Under the pieces are notes generated by a model. That model saw only the letters and a list, made by a program, of their open reading frames with translations. It was not told the DNA's origin and ran no database searches. Below, piece after piece: positions 16,122-24,994 of a stretch of DNA of 64,000 nt. Made by a program: the position numbers and the translations under genes. The stretch is from Bulleidia extructa W1219 (GTDB lineage: Bacteria > Bacillota_I > Bacilli_A > Erysipelotrichales > Erysipelotrichaceae), in contig NZ_ADFR01000016.1 of the NCBI RefSeq assembly GCF_000177375.1, forward strand, positions 124,001-188,000, given 5' to 3'. The first letter of the stretch is position 1, and every line of letters starts with the position of its first letter.

Positions 16122-16747
16122 CGCAAACTTTGCACTCTTTCCTCAATCTTTCCTTTAAAGATATAAGAACCGGCAACCAAAACTGTTGCCCCTTTCTCTT
16201 TACAAAGATAACCGGTTTCCTGATCAATTCCTCCATCCACTTCAATTTCGAAATTTTCTGAACGACGGGCTAACTGTTCAATTTTATCCAGAGCCATCGG
16301 CATAAACGATTGACCACCAAACCCCGGTTCCACAGACATGACCAAAACAATGTCTACCAGACTCAAATACTCCTCAATCGCAGATACAGGGGTAGCTGGT
16401 TTGATAGAAATACCAACCTTTACACCTTGTTGATGTAGCTGATGAATGAATGGAACAATTTCTTCTTTCTTTAAAGCCTCCACATGAAAAGTAATGGCAT
16501 CCGCTCCCGCTTTAATAAAGGCATTGGCATAGAAAATAGGATCGCTCACCATCAAATGAACATCAAAAAATTTATGGCTACTAGATCGAAGCCCTTTGAC
16601 CACATGAGGACCATAACTCAAATTCGGCACAAAATGACCATCCATAATATCTATATGGATCCATTCTGCACTAGATTGATTCAATTCATCCATTTGTTGG
16701 GAAAAACGGTTCATTTGAATAGCTAAAATAGATGGGGCAATTTTCAT
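16118..16747 (-). CDS. rpe: Ribulose-phosphate 3-epimerase
   Basis: Interconverts ribulose-5-phosphate and xylulose-5-phosphate in the pentose phosphate pathway. It is a TIM barrel starting KIAPSILA, with IHIDIMDGHFVPNLS (metal His/Asp), VHLMVSDP, VLVMSVEPGFGGQSF and EVDGGID. The length of 209 aa is typical. It overlaps rsgA by four bases and thiN by four bases, so translation is coupled. Confidence 0.96.
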   Translation of the reverse strand: MKIAPSILAIQMNRFSQQMDELNQSSAEWIHIDIMDGHFVPNLSYGPHVVKGLRSSSHKFFDVHLMVSDPIFYANAFIKAGADAITFHVEALKKEEIVPFIHQLHQQGVKVGISIKPATPVSAIEEYLSLVDIVLVMSVEPGFGGQSFMPMALDKIEQLARRSENFEIEVDGGIDQETGYLCKEKGATVLVAGSYIFKGKIEERVQSLR

Positions 16748-17613
16748 CGTTTCATCCTCCTGTTTTCTTCTCTTATTAAAGCTAGCACTTGCAAATAAGA
16801 CTGGTACCGACTTTTGGCTATATCCCCTTTTAAAACAGCTTTTTTAATAGTACAGTCCGGCTCATTTTCATGCAAACAATCGTTAAATCGACACTGATGA
16901 AGATATGGTTCAAAGTCGGGAATACAATCAGCCATATCCTTTAGTTCTAAATGCGAAAAACTCAAAGAACTAAAACCTGGTGTATCGGCTACCAACCCGC
17001 CAGCGATTTCATGCAATTCTGAATGCCGAGTGGTATGCTTTCCACGTCCTAAAGCCTTGGAAATTTCCTGTGTTTCTAAATGAAAACTGGGATCTAGCGT
17101 ATTTAACAAAGTTGATTTACCCGCTCCGCTTTGCCCGGTTAAAACGGTTATTTTACCTTCTAAAGAATGCTGGATGGCCGGATTTATAAATCCCTTTTCC
17201 GTTCGAATCACCAGCATTTTTCCTCTTTCATAGGCTTCTATTTCTGTTTCGACATCATCCGGATATTTCAAATCAGTTTTTGTAATCACTAAAATCGGTT
17301 TAATTCCGGCTGCTTTGACTAAAATAGATAGCCGATCCACCAAGGATGTCGAAAAATTAGGATCCACCACCGACATCACAATAAAAGCCTGATCTACGTT
17401 CGCAATAGCCGGTCGAACAAGCGAATTACGCCGAGGTAAGATACGATCAATGACATAACGATCCGTTTGATAACTCACCTCCACCATATCTCCAACTACC
17501 GGGGAAAATTGAAGTCGCACTTTACCCGCCACCCGAGCCATCACTTTTTCTTTTGTGTCTTCCAAAAATACACCATAATCTTTAGAAACAATTTTAATAA
17601 TTTTCGCTTTCAT
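16744..17613 (-). CDS. rsgA: Ribosome small subunit-dependent GTPase RsgA
   Basis: A circularly permuted GTPase that checks late 30S assembly. The N-terminal OB-fold is followed by the G4 motif TKTD, then the P-loop GQSGAGKSTLLNTL and DTPGFSSL. The C-terminal zinc knuckle is CRFNDCLHENEPDC. The length of 289 aa is normal. It lies seven bases after prkC and overlaps rpe by four bases, the standard arrangement. Confidence 0.96.
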   Translation of the reverse strand: MKAKIIKIVSKDYGVFLEDTKEKVMARVAGKVRLQFSPVVGDMVEVSYQTDRYVIDRILPRRNSLVRPAIANVDQAFIVMSVVDPNFSTSLVDRLSILVKAAGIKPILVITKTDLKYPDDVETEIEAYERGKMLVIRTEKGFINPAIQHSLEGKITVLTGQSGAGKSTLLNTLDPSFHLETQEISKALGRGKHTTRHSELHEIAGGLVADTPGFSSLSFSHLELKDMADCIPDFEPYLHQCRFNDCLHENEPDCTIKKAVLKGDIAKSRYQSYLQVLALIREENRRMKR

Positions 17614-17620
17614 CTCTCTC

Positions 17621-19240
17621 CTAATAAAAGAACAAGGTCACATAATTGTTTTTTTTCTGAACAAATGCAGTTCCTACCTTCGGTTCTACATCCACCACAA
17701 CACCAACTTGAATCTTATCCAATTCTTTTTGTGTCATATGACTTGTATCCCGGTTGGAACGACGGACAACAAATCCCATGGCTTCTAATTCCTTGGCTGC
17801 TTCATCCACTGTTTTACCAAGAATATCTTTTGGAATGATCTTGGTTGGATAGGCCGAATACTCCAATTGAATCGTCGCCCCTTTCTTCGGGTCAAACAGA
17901 CTACCTGGCTTCAACCCGGATTGACTTAGAATCGTTCCTGGCTTTTCTTTTGACTTTTTAGCCTGAATATGTACCTTTAATTTCGGATAGGCGGCTAATT
18001 GTTTTTGAACATCTTCCACATTTTGACCACTATAGTCTTTTACAAGAATTCCTTTACCACTCGATATGAGTAAGGATACTTTCGTTCCCTTATGAATTTC
18101 TTTTCCAATTGCAATATCTGTTTTACTCACCAGACCAGCTTCATATTCTCCCGATAATGCATGTTGAATTTTACGTTCATCCACATCCAAACCGACTTCT
18201 TTTAATCTTTGTTTAGCTTGGTTGATATCCAATCCTAATATATTCGGCATCACTACTTTTGCAAAATAATGGTTATATACCAATCCTAAGGTTCCCAACA
18301 AAACCAAAAACATTAAACCGATCAAAACCACTTTTGAAAAATAGGATTTCTTTTTTTGACTCTTTTCTTTTTTCTTTTTTGGAACGGTCTTTGGAATATA
18401 CAATTTGACATCGGAATCTTTCATGGATAAGCAAGTTTCTAAATCCGCTAATAAAGCTTCACAATTGTTATAACGATCATTTTTATCCTTTGCCATAGCC
18501 TTTAAACAGATATTTTCAATAGCAAGTGGCACCTTCTTGTTTTTATAGCGAACAGACGGCACCGGTTCACGCAAATGTTTCATCGCTATTTGAATGGCTT
18601 GTTCTGCTTTATAAGGAACATCTCCCGTCAACATTTCATAGAAAACCACTCCTAAGGCATAGATATCTGATTGTGGTGTGGCCGGATCCCCTTTCGCTAA
18701 CTCAGGAGCTAAATAATGAACTGATCCCATAACATTATTGGCTCTGGTCAATTGCAGATTTCCTTTCGCTATAGCAATCCCAAAATCCAACACTTTGATC
18801 GTTCCATCGCTTTTCACAATCACATTTTGCGGTTTGATATCTCGATGAATAATCCCTTTCATATGGGCGCAAGCTAAAGCAGAAGCCAATTGTTTCAGAA
18901 TATCTACCGCTTCTTCTAAGAATAGCGGTGCTCTTTGACGAATCATTTCTTTTAACGTTTGTCCTTGTAAATATTCCATCACAATGTAATGGTGACTGCG
19001 ATAATCTCCCACATCATAAATTTCTACAATATTCGGATGAGCTAAAGCCGCCGCAGCTTGAGCTTCTCTTTCAAAACGGACAATACTTAAAACATCTTTA
19101 CTTAAATCGCTATGTAAGATTTTGATCGCTACTTGGCGATTTAAGATCATATCCACCGCCAAAAAAACATCCGCCATGCCACCTTTACCAATATGTTTAA
19201 TCACCTCATAACGATTAGCAATGACATTTTTTTGACTCAT
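17621..19240 (-). CDS. prkC: Ser/Thr protein kinase with PASTA domains
   Basis: A membrane kinase that senses muropeptides or lipid II and controls cell wall and division functions. The kinase domain (residues about 10-270) has IGKGGMADVFLA, VAIKIL, HRDIKPQNV and DFGIA. A Lys-rich juxtamembrane segment and one membrane helix (VVLIGLMFLVLLGTLGLVY, about 305-324) lead to three extracellular PASTA repeats, each with a VP/MPNILG-type or similar start. The length of 539 aa is a little shorter than four-PASTA kinases. It overlaps the phosphatase gene stp by four bases. Confidence 0.95.
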   Translation of the reverse strand: MSQKNVIANRYEVIKHIGKGGMADVFLAVDMILNRQVAIKILHSDLSKDVLSIVRFEREAQAAAALAHPNIVEIYDVGDYRSHHYIVMEYLQGQTLKEMIRQRAPLFLEEAVDILKQLASALACAHMKGIIHRDIKPQNVIVKSDGTIKVLDFGIAIAKGNLQLTRANNVMGSVHYLAPELAKGDPATPQSDIYALGVVFYEMLTGDVPYKAEQAIQIAMKHLREPVPSVRYKNKKVPLAIENICLKAMAKDKNDRYNNCEALLADLETCLSMKDSDVKLYIPKTVPKKKKEKSQKKKSYFSKVVLIGLMFLVLLGTLGLVYNHYFAKVVMPNILGLDINQAKQRLKEVGLDVDERKIQHALSGEYEAGLVSKTDIAIGKEIHKGTKVSLLISSGKGILVKDYSGQNVEDVQKQLAAYPKLKVHIQAKKSKEKPGTILSQSGLKPGSLFDPKKGATIQLEYSAYPTKIIPKDILGKTVDEAAKELEAMGFVVRRSNRDTSHMTQKELDKIQVGVVVDVEPKVGTAFVQKKNNYVTLFFY

Positions 19241-19983
19241 CGATCATCACCTCGCAAATCCACAATAATAGCTGTCACATTATCAAAGCCGCCCACTCGA
19301 TTGGCAACTTCAATCAAACGCCGAGCTTTTTTAGCGACCGGAATCGAATTGGAAAACAAGATCGATCGAATGACTTTTTCATCTACGTAGGCATGTAAGC
19401 CATCTGAACAAAGAAGAACGCCTTGAATTCCTGAAAAACCATGAAATTCATCAAAGCGAACATCCCGCCACACACCCAGTGCATTTGTCAACATATTCTT
19501 TTGTTTTGAGTGTTTCGCTTCTTCAAGTGTCATTTCTCCTTTACGAACTAAATCGTTCACATAAGAATGATCTTGGGTGATTTGTTGGAAACGACCATCT
19601 GCAAACCAAGCATACGCTCTTGAATCGCCAATATTCACAAACCAGCAACCCAATTCACAAACTAAAAGAGCACAAAGCGTTGTTCCCATTCCCTGATAAT
19701 CCGGATGACTTTGTGCATAGTAAAAAATTTGTGAGTTTGCATTACTGATCGTATTACGCAACCATTCATGGATCTGATTTGGTTGATTGAATTTTAAAGA
19801 CGACGAAAAACCCTCACACATCACCGATACTGCAATGCGTGAAGCAATATCTCCTCCTCTGTTTCCTCCAATTCCATCCGCCACAACGGCCAACACATCC
19901 TTAGATTCATTTGTGGCAATCACATAAGAATCTTGGTTGCTTTTACGGATAAAGCCTTTGTCGGTGATTCCATAATACTTCAT
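19237..19983 (-). CDS. stp: PP2C-family protein phosphatase
   Basis: A Mn/Mg-dependent Ser/Thr phosphatase that reverses PrkC phosphorylation. Metal-binding motifs visible are NQDSYV, ADGIGGNRGGD, NIGDSRAY, LLCSDGL and FDNVTAIIVDL. The length of 248 aa is typical for Stp/PrpC. It overlaps rlmN and prkC by four bases each, so kinase and phosphatase are made together. Confidence 0.95.
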   Translation of the reverse strand: MKYYGITDKGFIRKSNQDSYVIATNESKDVLAVVADGIGGNRGGDIASRIAVSVMCEGFSSSLKFNQPNQIHEWLRNTISNANSQIFYYAQSHPDYQGMGTTLCALLVCELGCWFVNIGDSRAYAWFADGRFQQITQDHSYVNDLVRKGEMTLEEAKHSKQKNMLTNALGVWRDVRFDEFHGFSGIQGVLLCSDGLHAYVDEKVIRSILFSNSIPVAKKARRLIEVANRVGGFDNVTAIIVDLRGDDR

Positions 19984-21026
19984 ACACGTATTCTACCTTT
20001 TTCGTGTTTAGCTCTTAATTGGCCACAAGCCGCATCAATATCATCCCCATGTTTCTGACGAAGAGTGGCTTTGACTCCATGTTTCATCAACACATCATAA
20101 AAATGTAATGCTGTTTTATCATCCGTGGATTCATACCCTTTTTCATCCACTTTATTGTATGGAATTAAATTCACATAGGCATTCATTCCTCGAATCAAAT
20201 GAGCTAATTCAATCGCATGCTGATCTGAATCATTAACACCATGTAATAAAATATATTCAAATGTGATGCGACGATGATTACTTTCACTATATTCTTTTAA
20301 AGAATCCATCAATTCTGATAATGGATAACGATGATTGATGGGCATCAGTTTATCTCTTAATTCCTGATTTGGTGCATGCAATGAAATAGCCAAATTATAT
20401 TGATAATGACTTTTTGAAAACTCACGAATTTTTGGCACGATACCGCAAGTGGAAATCGTAATATGTCGGGCTCCAATCCCTAAACCAATATCTTGATTAG
20501 CAGTCTTACAAAAACCCAAGACATGGTCGTAATTGTCAAAAGGCTCTCCTGTCCCCATGACAACAATATTACTGATACGAAGATTTTCGCTATCCAACTC
20601 TTTTTGAACATACATCAATTGACCCAGGATTTCTCCTTGGCTAAGATCTCTTTGTTTCTTAAGAAGACCCGAAGCACAAAAAGTGCAACCCATATTACAG
20701 CCTAATTGAGAAGTAACACAAAGACTTTCACCAAAATTAAAATGCATTAAAACCGTCTCAATAGAACTACCATCTTCTAACGAAAACAAATATTTCCGAG
20801 TTCCGTCTTTAGAAACTTGGCGCATCACTTCTTTGACTGGCATAATGATAAAATGAGATTTAAGTTCTTCAATAAAAGAAGTCGGTAAATCTGTCATTTC
20901 TTCAAAACTTAACACTCGTTTACGGTATAACCAGGTGAATAATTGCTTAGCACGATACTTTTTTTGTCCTAATTCTAAAACCAGTTCTTCTAATTGGTGA
21001 AGGGTTAAATCGTATATTGTTTGCAT
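19980..21026 (-). CDS. rlmN: Dual-specificity 23S rRNA/tRNA (adenine-C2) methyltransferase RlmN
   Basis: A radical SAM enzyme that methylates A2503 of 23S rRNA and A37 of some tRNAs. The iron-sulfur motif is CNMGCTFCASG (CxxxCxxC) around residue 110. GTGEPFDNY binds SAM, and the catalytic Cys is in AACGQLR near the C-terminus, with another in the STCGIVP region. The length of 348 aa is normal. It lies between rsmB and stp in the usual operon order. Confidence 0.96.
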   Translation of the reverse strand: MQTIYDLTLHQLEELVLELGQKKYRAKQLFTWLYRKRVLSFEEMTDLPTSFIEELKSHFIIMPVKEVMRQVSKDGTRKYLFSLEDGSSIETVLMHFNFGESLCVTSQLGCNMGCTFCASGLLKKQRDLSQGEILGQLMYVQKELDSENLRISNIVVMGTGEPFDNYDHVLGFCKTANQDIGLGIGARHITISTCGIVPKIREFSKSHYQYNLAISLHAPNQELRDKLMPINHRYPLSELMDSLKEYSESNHRRITFEYILLHGVNDSDQHAIELAHLIRGMNAYVNLIPYNKVDEKGYESTDDKTALHFYDVLMKHGVKATLRQKHGDDIDAACGQLRAKHEKGRIRV

Positions 21027-21031
21027 GCCTT

Positions 21032-22246
21032 TTATTTTACCATATCTTTTCGTTTTCTTCTTAGCTTTGCGTAATAAAAACCATCACTTCCATTTTTCGG
21101 AAAAAACGTTTTTTCTTTCTCTAAGATAAATTCTTCATATTGGTTTAAAAATTGTTGAATTTGTTTGTGATTTTCTTTTTGGTTAAGTGTGCAAGTACTA
21201 TAGACCAGAATTCCTTCTTCTTTTAAATAAGAAGCATTAACCTCTAAGATTTTAGATTGTAATTGTTGAATTTCATCTATGGAATTCGGACTAATGTGAT
21301 AACGTATTTCTGGTTTATGACTTAAATCTCCTAAACCCGAACAAGGCACATCCAATAAAATTCGATCAAAGGCTTGCTGCCAATCTTTCCGAAAACAACT
21401 GGCATCTTGTAACTCACTGTGAATGATCTTAGTACCTGTTTGACTAGCCAATTGATCCAGCAGTTTTAAACGATGAGGATAAATATCACAACTGATGATT
21501 TCTCCGTCATTACACATATACGTAGCGATCTGTTGGGATTTGGTACCAGGAGAGGCGCAAGCATCCAAGACTTTCAACCCCCTTCTTAGATCCAATTGTG
21601 GGACAATCATTTGAGAATGGCGGTCTTGAACTAATACTTTATGATTTCGAAAAGCTTCGGTGGAAAGTAGATTACCTGTATAGGAAACACAATCGTTTTC
21701 ATAGAATGTAAATCCGGTCAATTCTTCTTTTTTAGCTAAAAAAGGATTATACCTTCCATACACTTTAGACGGTTTTTGGTTTTCTGCTAAAATTTCTAGG
21801 GTTTTATTCAAGCCATATTGAGCCAACCACAGACGAATCAACCATTCCGGATGCGAATAACGAATCGCCAAGTCTTCCGGATTATTTCCCATCGGTTCTA
21901 TCCATTCAGATTGAAAAATCTTTCGTAATACCGCATTTACAAACCCTTTTTCCTGCGATTTCACCAATTCAACTGTAGAATTGACAATCGCATAATCCGG
22001 CACTTTCATAAAATGATGTTGGTATAAAGCCATCACCAAAAGAACATCCATTTTCTTCTTGATTTTTTTCACAAAGGGTTTGTATTGTTCTTGCAAAAGC
22101 TTGTAATGACGTAACGTTCCATACACCACCTCTGTCACAAATCCTATACTACCCTCTATTTTTAGCTGTTTCAAACTCAAAGACGCATATGCATGATCAT
22201 ATAAAACATGCTCCAAAATTCGAACAATGGCTTCTCTTTCTTTCAT
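21032..22246 (-). CDS. rsmB: 16S rRNA (cytosine-967-C5) methyltransferase RsmB
   Basis: Has an N-terminal NusB-like RNA-binding domain (residues about 1-130, starting REAIVRILEHVLYDHAYASL) and a C-terminal SAM-dependent methyltransferase domain. The latter contains VLDACASPGTKSQQIA, DIYPHRLKLL, the PC motif LLDVPCSGLGDL with one catalytic Cys, and YSTCTLNQKEN with the other. The length of 404 aa fits. Its ATG is two bases after the stop codon that priA would use in the restored frame (22249-22251). The def and fmt genes often found between priA and rsmB are missing. Confidence 0.94.
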   Translation of the reverse strand: MKEREAIVRILEHVLYDHAYASLSLKQLKIEGSIGFVTEVVYGTLRHYKLLQEQYKPFVKKIKKKMDVLLVMALYQHHFMKVPDYAIVNSTVELVKSQEKGFVNAVLRKIFQSEWIEPMGNNPEDLAIRYSHPEWLIRLWLAQYGLNKTLEILAENQKPSKVYGRYNPFLAKKEELTGFTFYENDCVSYTGNLLSTEAFRNHKVLVQDRHSQMIVPQLDLRRGLKVLDACASPGTKSQQIATYMCNDGEIISCDIYPHRLKLLDQLASQTGTKIIHSELQDASCFRKDWQQAFDRILLDVPCSGLGDLSHKPEIRYHISPNSIDEIQQLQSKILEVNASYLKEEGILVYSTCTLNQKENHKQIQQFLNQYEEFILEKEKTFFPKNGSDGFYYAKLRRKRKDMVK

Positions 22247-22248
22247 AC

Positions 22249-22331
22249 TTACTCCAAATACAAAGGATTGACATCAATCTTCATCCCTTGTAACTCTACT
22301 GTTGTCACTTCTAAAAAAGCTCTTATTTTTT
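22249..22331 (-). other. Frameshifted 3' end of priA at an A7 run
   Basis: The annotated priA frame stops as TTA-AAA-AAA-TAA within a run of seven A. One extra A, or a -1 slip at A-AAA-AAA, would continue as KIRAFLEVTTVELQGMKIDV followed by NPLYLE and a stop at 22249, two bases before rsmB. The extension ends like other PriA proteins, whose last strand carries a (V/I)DV(D/N)P motif. The reading frame is therefore broken or recoded here. Confidence 0.85.
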
Positions 22332-24407
22332 TAATAAATTTTCTAAATATTTCTCTTTCACCACAATACGATAACGATATAAATCCTGTTTTTTTAATAA
22401 TGCAGCAACCCCCAAGCTAAAACAAATCTTCGCTATTTCTTGCTGAAAATTTTCCGCTATTTCTCTTACTTTCTCTTCTTTTCTACCTTCAAATGTAAAG
22501 CTGACAAAAGAAGTATAAGGTGGATATTTAGCTAAATGGCGGTAGACCATTTCTTGCTTAAAAAAACTTTCATAATCCTGTTCGATAGCAAAGCGAATAG
22601 CAAAATGAGTTGGATTATACACCTGAAAAATAACAGTTCCTTTTTTTTCTCCTCTTCCACTTCGCCCAGCTGCCTGCATCAAAAGATCAAAGGTATGTTC
22701 ACCACTTCGATAATCACTTCTTTGTAAACCATCGTCTGCATTTAAAACGCCTACTAAAGTCACATTAGGAAAATCCAACCCCTTAGCCACCATTTGTGTT
22801 CCAACAAGAATATCGGCTTTATGGTTCCCAAAAGATTCCAAAATTTTTCGATGAGCGTTCTTTCGTTGCGTGTTGTCAAAGTCCATTCTCAAAATTCTGG
22901 ATTTCGGAAATTCTTTTTGTACTTCTTCACATAAACGTTGTGTGCCAAATCCATAACCACTAAAACCGTGTTCACTTCCACAATGCGGACATCTTCTCAA
23001 AACCTTCATTTCATAACCGCAACTATGACATTTCATCTTTTGACAATCCGCATGATACGATAGTGCCAAGTCACAATGTGGACAAGTTAATACTTCCTGA
23101 CAAGATTTACAACGCAATAAGCGACTATATCCCCGTTTGTTTAAAAGAAGAATGGCCTGTTCTTTTTTTCTTAAAACTTCTGTTAGTCTCTGTTTCAATT
23201 CATCCGACAAAATGTAATCCTTACCCTGACGGATTTCTTGGCTCATATCCACCACATGAACTTTAGCCATATCTTGACCAAAACGAGTCTTTAAAGAAAC
23301 CATCTGATATACCCCTTTTAGTGCTTTGGCATAACTTTCCAAAGAAGGGGTCGCCGATCCTAAAACCAAAGGGCAATGATGAAATCCAGCTCTTTCCACC
23401 GCTACATCCCGACAATGGTAACTTGGTTGCACATCCTGTTTATAAGAAGAATCATGTTCTTCATCCAACACAATTAAGCCTAATTTTTGAAAGGGTAAAA
23501 AAATGGCCGAGCGTGTTCCCACAATCACTTTCAAACGTCCTTGTTTGACAAGTTGATATTGTTCATAACGTTCTTGTTCATTCAAACCCGAATGATACAT
23601 TCCTAAGTCTTGACCAAAGACACGTGAAACACGGTTGACCATTTGTGGTGTCAACCCAATTTCCGGCACTAATATCAATACCTGTTTTCCTTCTTCTATT
23701 GCTTTTTTTGCTAAATGAAGATACACTTCCGTTTTCCCGGATCCTGTTTGCCCATATAAAAGATGAACTCCTTCTTTTCTTTGGATCAACTGATATGCTT
23801 TCGTTTGTTCTTGATTCAAAACCTTCAAAGGTTGCACTTCCTGTTCGGCTTGTAAAAAGGATAAACGTTCTTGAGCTTTCTTGATGAAAACTCCCTTATT
23901 TAACAAAGTTTTTACGATGGATGGATATTTTTTTCGTAATTCTGTATAAGAAATAGGAGTATGTTCTTGAACATAGCGTAAGCATTGCGCCTGTTTTACA
24001 CTGAGAGAAAAAGATTCATCGGCTACCTCGATGATCTGCTCCAAAACAACCGATTTCACTTTCCCCTTCACTCTTTTTTTATTGGTCATCATCACCTGAA
24101 AACAAGCAATGGTGGTAGATAATGTTTTTTCTTTTAACCACAAGGCCAAATCATATAGTTCTTGATTCAGTAGTGGCTCTTCATCTAAAATTTGTTGGAT
24201 TTCTTTCACCGGATACCCCAGTTTTTGACTAAGACTTTCTAAAGTCCCATCATATTCTTCACTATGATCCACAAAAGCCATTCGCCGACTCTTTCCAAAA
24301 GGCACATAACAACGGATACCTCTTTCAATTGGAACAGATGATCCATAGGTGAATAAATGATCTAACGAATGAACTGCATTTTCAATCCAACATTCTACTT
24401 TGTACAT
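22323..24407 (-). CDS. priA: Primosomal helicase PriA (frame stops about 25 residues early)
   Basis: A 3'-5' helicase that restarts stalled forks. It has an N-terminal DNA 3'-end-binding domain, the helicase core with Walker A LLYGQTGSGKTEVYL, DEEH, and GSATPSLES. A zinc region follows with CKSCQEVLTCPHC, CHSCGYEMKVLRRCPHC. Motifs V-VI are VGTQMVAKGLDFPNVTLVG and QAAGRSGRG. The stated frame has 694 aa and ends at an A7 run; the conserved C-terminus continues in the -1 frame (see 22249-22331). The start has no Shine-Dalgarno: TATAAT ends exactly six bases before the ATG, indicating a leaderless message. It is the first gene of the operon down to thiN. Confidence 0.93.
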   Translation of the reverse strand: MYKVECWIENAVHSLDHLFTYGSSVPIERGIRCYVPFGKSRRMAFVDHSEEYDGTLESLSQKLGYPVKEIQQILDEEPLLNQELYDLALWLKEKTLSTTIACFQVMMTNKKRVKGKVKSVVLEQIIEVADESFSLSVKQAQCLRYVQEHTPISYTELRKKYPSIVKTLLNKGVFIKKAQERLSFLQAEQEVQPLKVLNQEQTKAYQLIQRKEGVHLLYGQTGSGKTEVYLHLAKKAIEEGKQVLILVPEIGLTPQMVNRVSRVFGQDLGMYHSGLNEQERYEQYQLVKQGRLKVIVGTRSAIFLPFQKLGLIVLDEEHDSSYKQDVQPSYHCRDVAVERAGFHHCPLVLGSATPSLESYAKALKGVYQMVSLKTRFGQDMAKVHVVDMSQEIRQGKDYILSDELKQRLTEVLRKKEQAILLLNKRGYSRLLRCKSCQEVLTCPHCDLALSYHADCQKMKCHSCGYEMKVLRRCPHCGSEHGFSGYGFGTQRLCEEVQKEFPKSRILRMDFDNTQRKNAHRKILESFGNHKADILVGTQMVAKGLDFPNVTLVGVLNADDGLQRSDYRSGEHTFDLLMQAAGRSGRGEKKGTVIFQVYNPTHFAIRFAIEQDYESFFKQEMVYRHLAKYPPYTSFVSFTFEGRKEEKVREIAENFQQEIAKICFSLGVAALLKKQDLYRYRIVVKEKYLENLLKK

Positions 24408-24413
24408 AGGATT

Positions 24414-24419
24414 ATTATA
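24414..24419 (-). promoter_or_regulatory. -10 element placed for a leaderless priA transcript
   Basis: Minus-strand TATAAT at 24414-24419 followed by six bases (AATCCT) and the priA ATG. Transcription from this element would begin at or within a base of the start codon. No good -35 is seen. Confidence 0.6.
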
Positions 24420-24452
24420 TCAAAAACCCCTCTACCCAATCACCCCATTCCA

Positions 24453-24474
24453 TAAAAATCCTACCCCATAGGAT
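24453..24474 (-). terminator. Terminator of the suf-cyclo-ligase operon
   Basis: The minus strand reads ATCCTA-TGGGG-TAGGAT followed by TTTTATGG, just after the cyclo-ligase stop. The stem is short and the T-tract modest. Confidence 0.6.
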
Positions 24475-24994
24475 AGGACTCTGTGATCACAATATCTAAA
24501 GGAACATCATGGCTTTCGCTTTCTATCTGATCTACTTCTTGTTCTTGAAAAGCTAAGCCGATTTTGAATGTGGCATCTTTTAAAACCGTATCGTAATATC
24601 CCTTACCATAACCACATCGATTTCCCTTTCGGTCAAAAGCACAAACCGGTACTAAAATCAGATCCATCTCTTGGATGGCTAAGGAAGATCCACCTGTTGG
24701 TTCTAAAATGCCAAATAAACCCTTCTGTACTAAATTTGAATCATAGGGATAAAAACAAAGAGTTCCTTTTTCTACCTTTGGCACATATAAAGAAATCCCT
24801 TTTTGCTTTAAAAGAAGATTTGTTTCAACTTCACAACCCGTTGATATATAAAGAGCGACCTTTTGTTTCCCTTTCATCCAAGTTAATGCTTTTTCTTGAA
24901 TGATTTGACTATATTGATGCCTTTGTTTTGCACTTAGAAGCCTTCTTTTTTCTTGACCTCTTTTTCTGGCTTTGATCTTATCCAATAGAACCAC
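24461..24994 (-). CDS. 5-formyltetrahydrofolate cyclo-ligase
   Basis: Converts 5-formyl-THF to 5,10-methenyl-THF with ATP. Family features are the basic N-terminal [54 protein letters not shown] with its glycine-rich ATP loop, and [12 protein letters not shown] at the end. The length of 177 aa fits. The start is uncertain: the frame begins at a GTG (24994) that overlaps the sufB end by 17 bp, and a TTG at 24985 is also possible; neither has a clear Shine-Dalgarno. Translation is probably coupled to sufB. Confidence 0.9.
   Translation of the reverse strand: MVLLDKIKARKRGQEKRRLLSAKQRHQYSQIIQEKALTWMKGKQKVALYISTGCEVETNLLLKQKGISLYVPKVEKGTLCFYPYDSNLVQKGLFGILEPTGGSSLAIQEMDLILVPVCAFDRKGNRCGYGKGYYDTVLKDATFKIGLAFQEQEVDQIESESHDVPLDIVITESYPMG

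Noticed and set aside
22323-22331. Treating the priA stop as the natural end of the protein
   Set aside because: The next 75 bases keep a conserved PriA-like C-terminus in the -1 frame and end exactly at the rsmB start.
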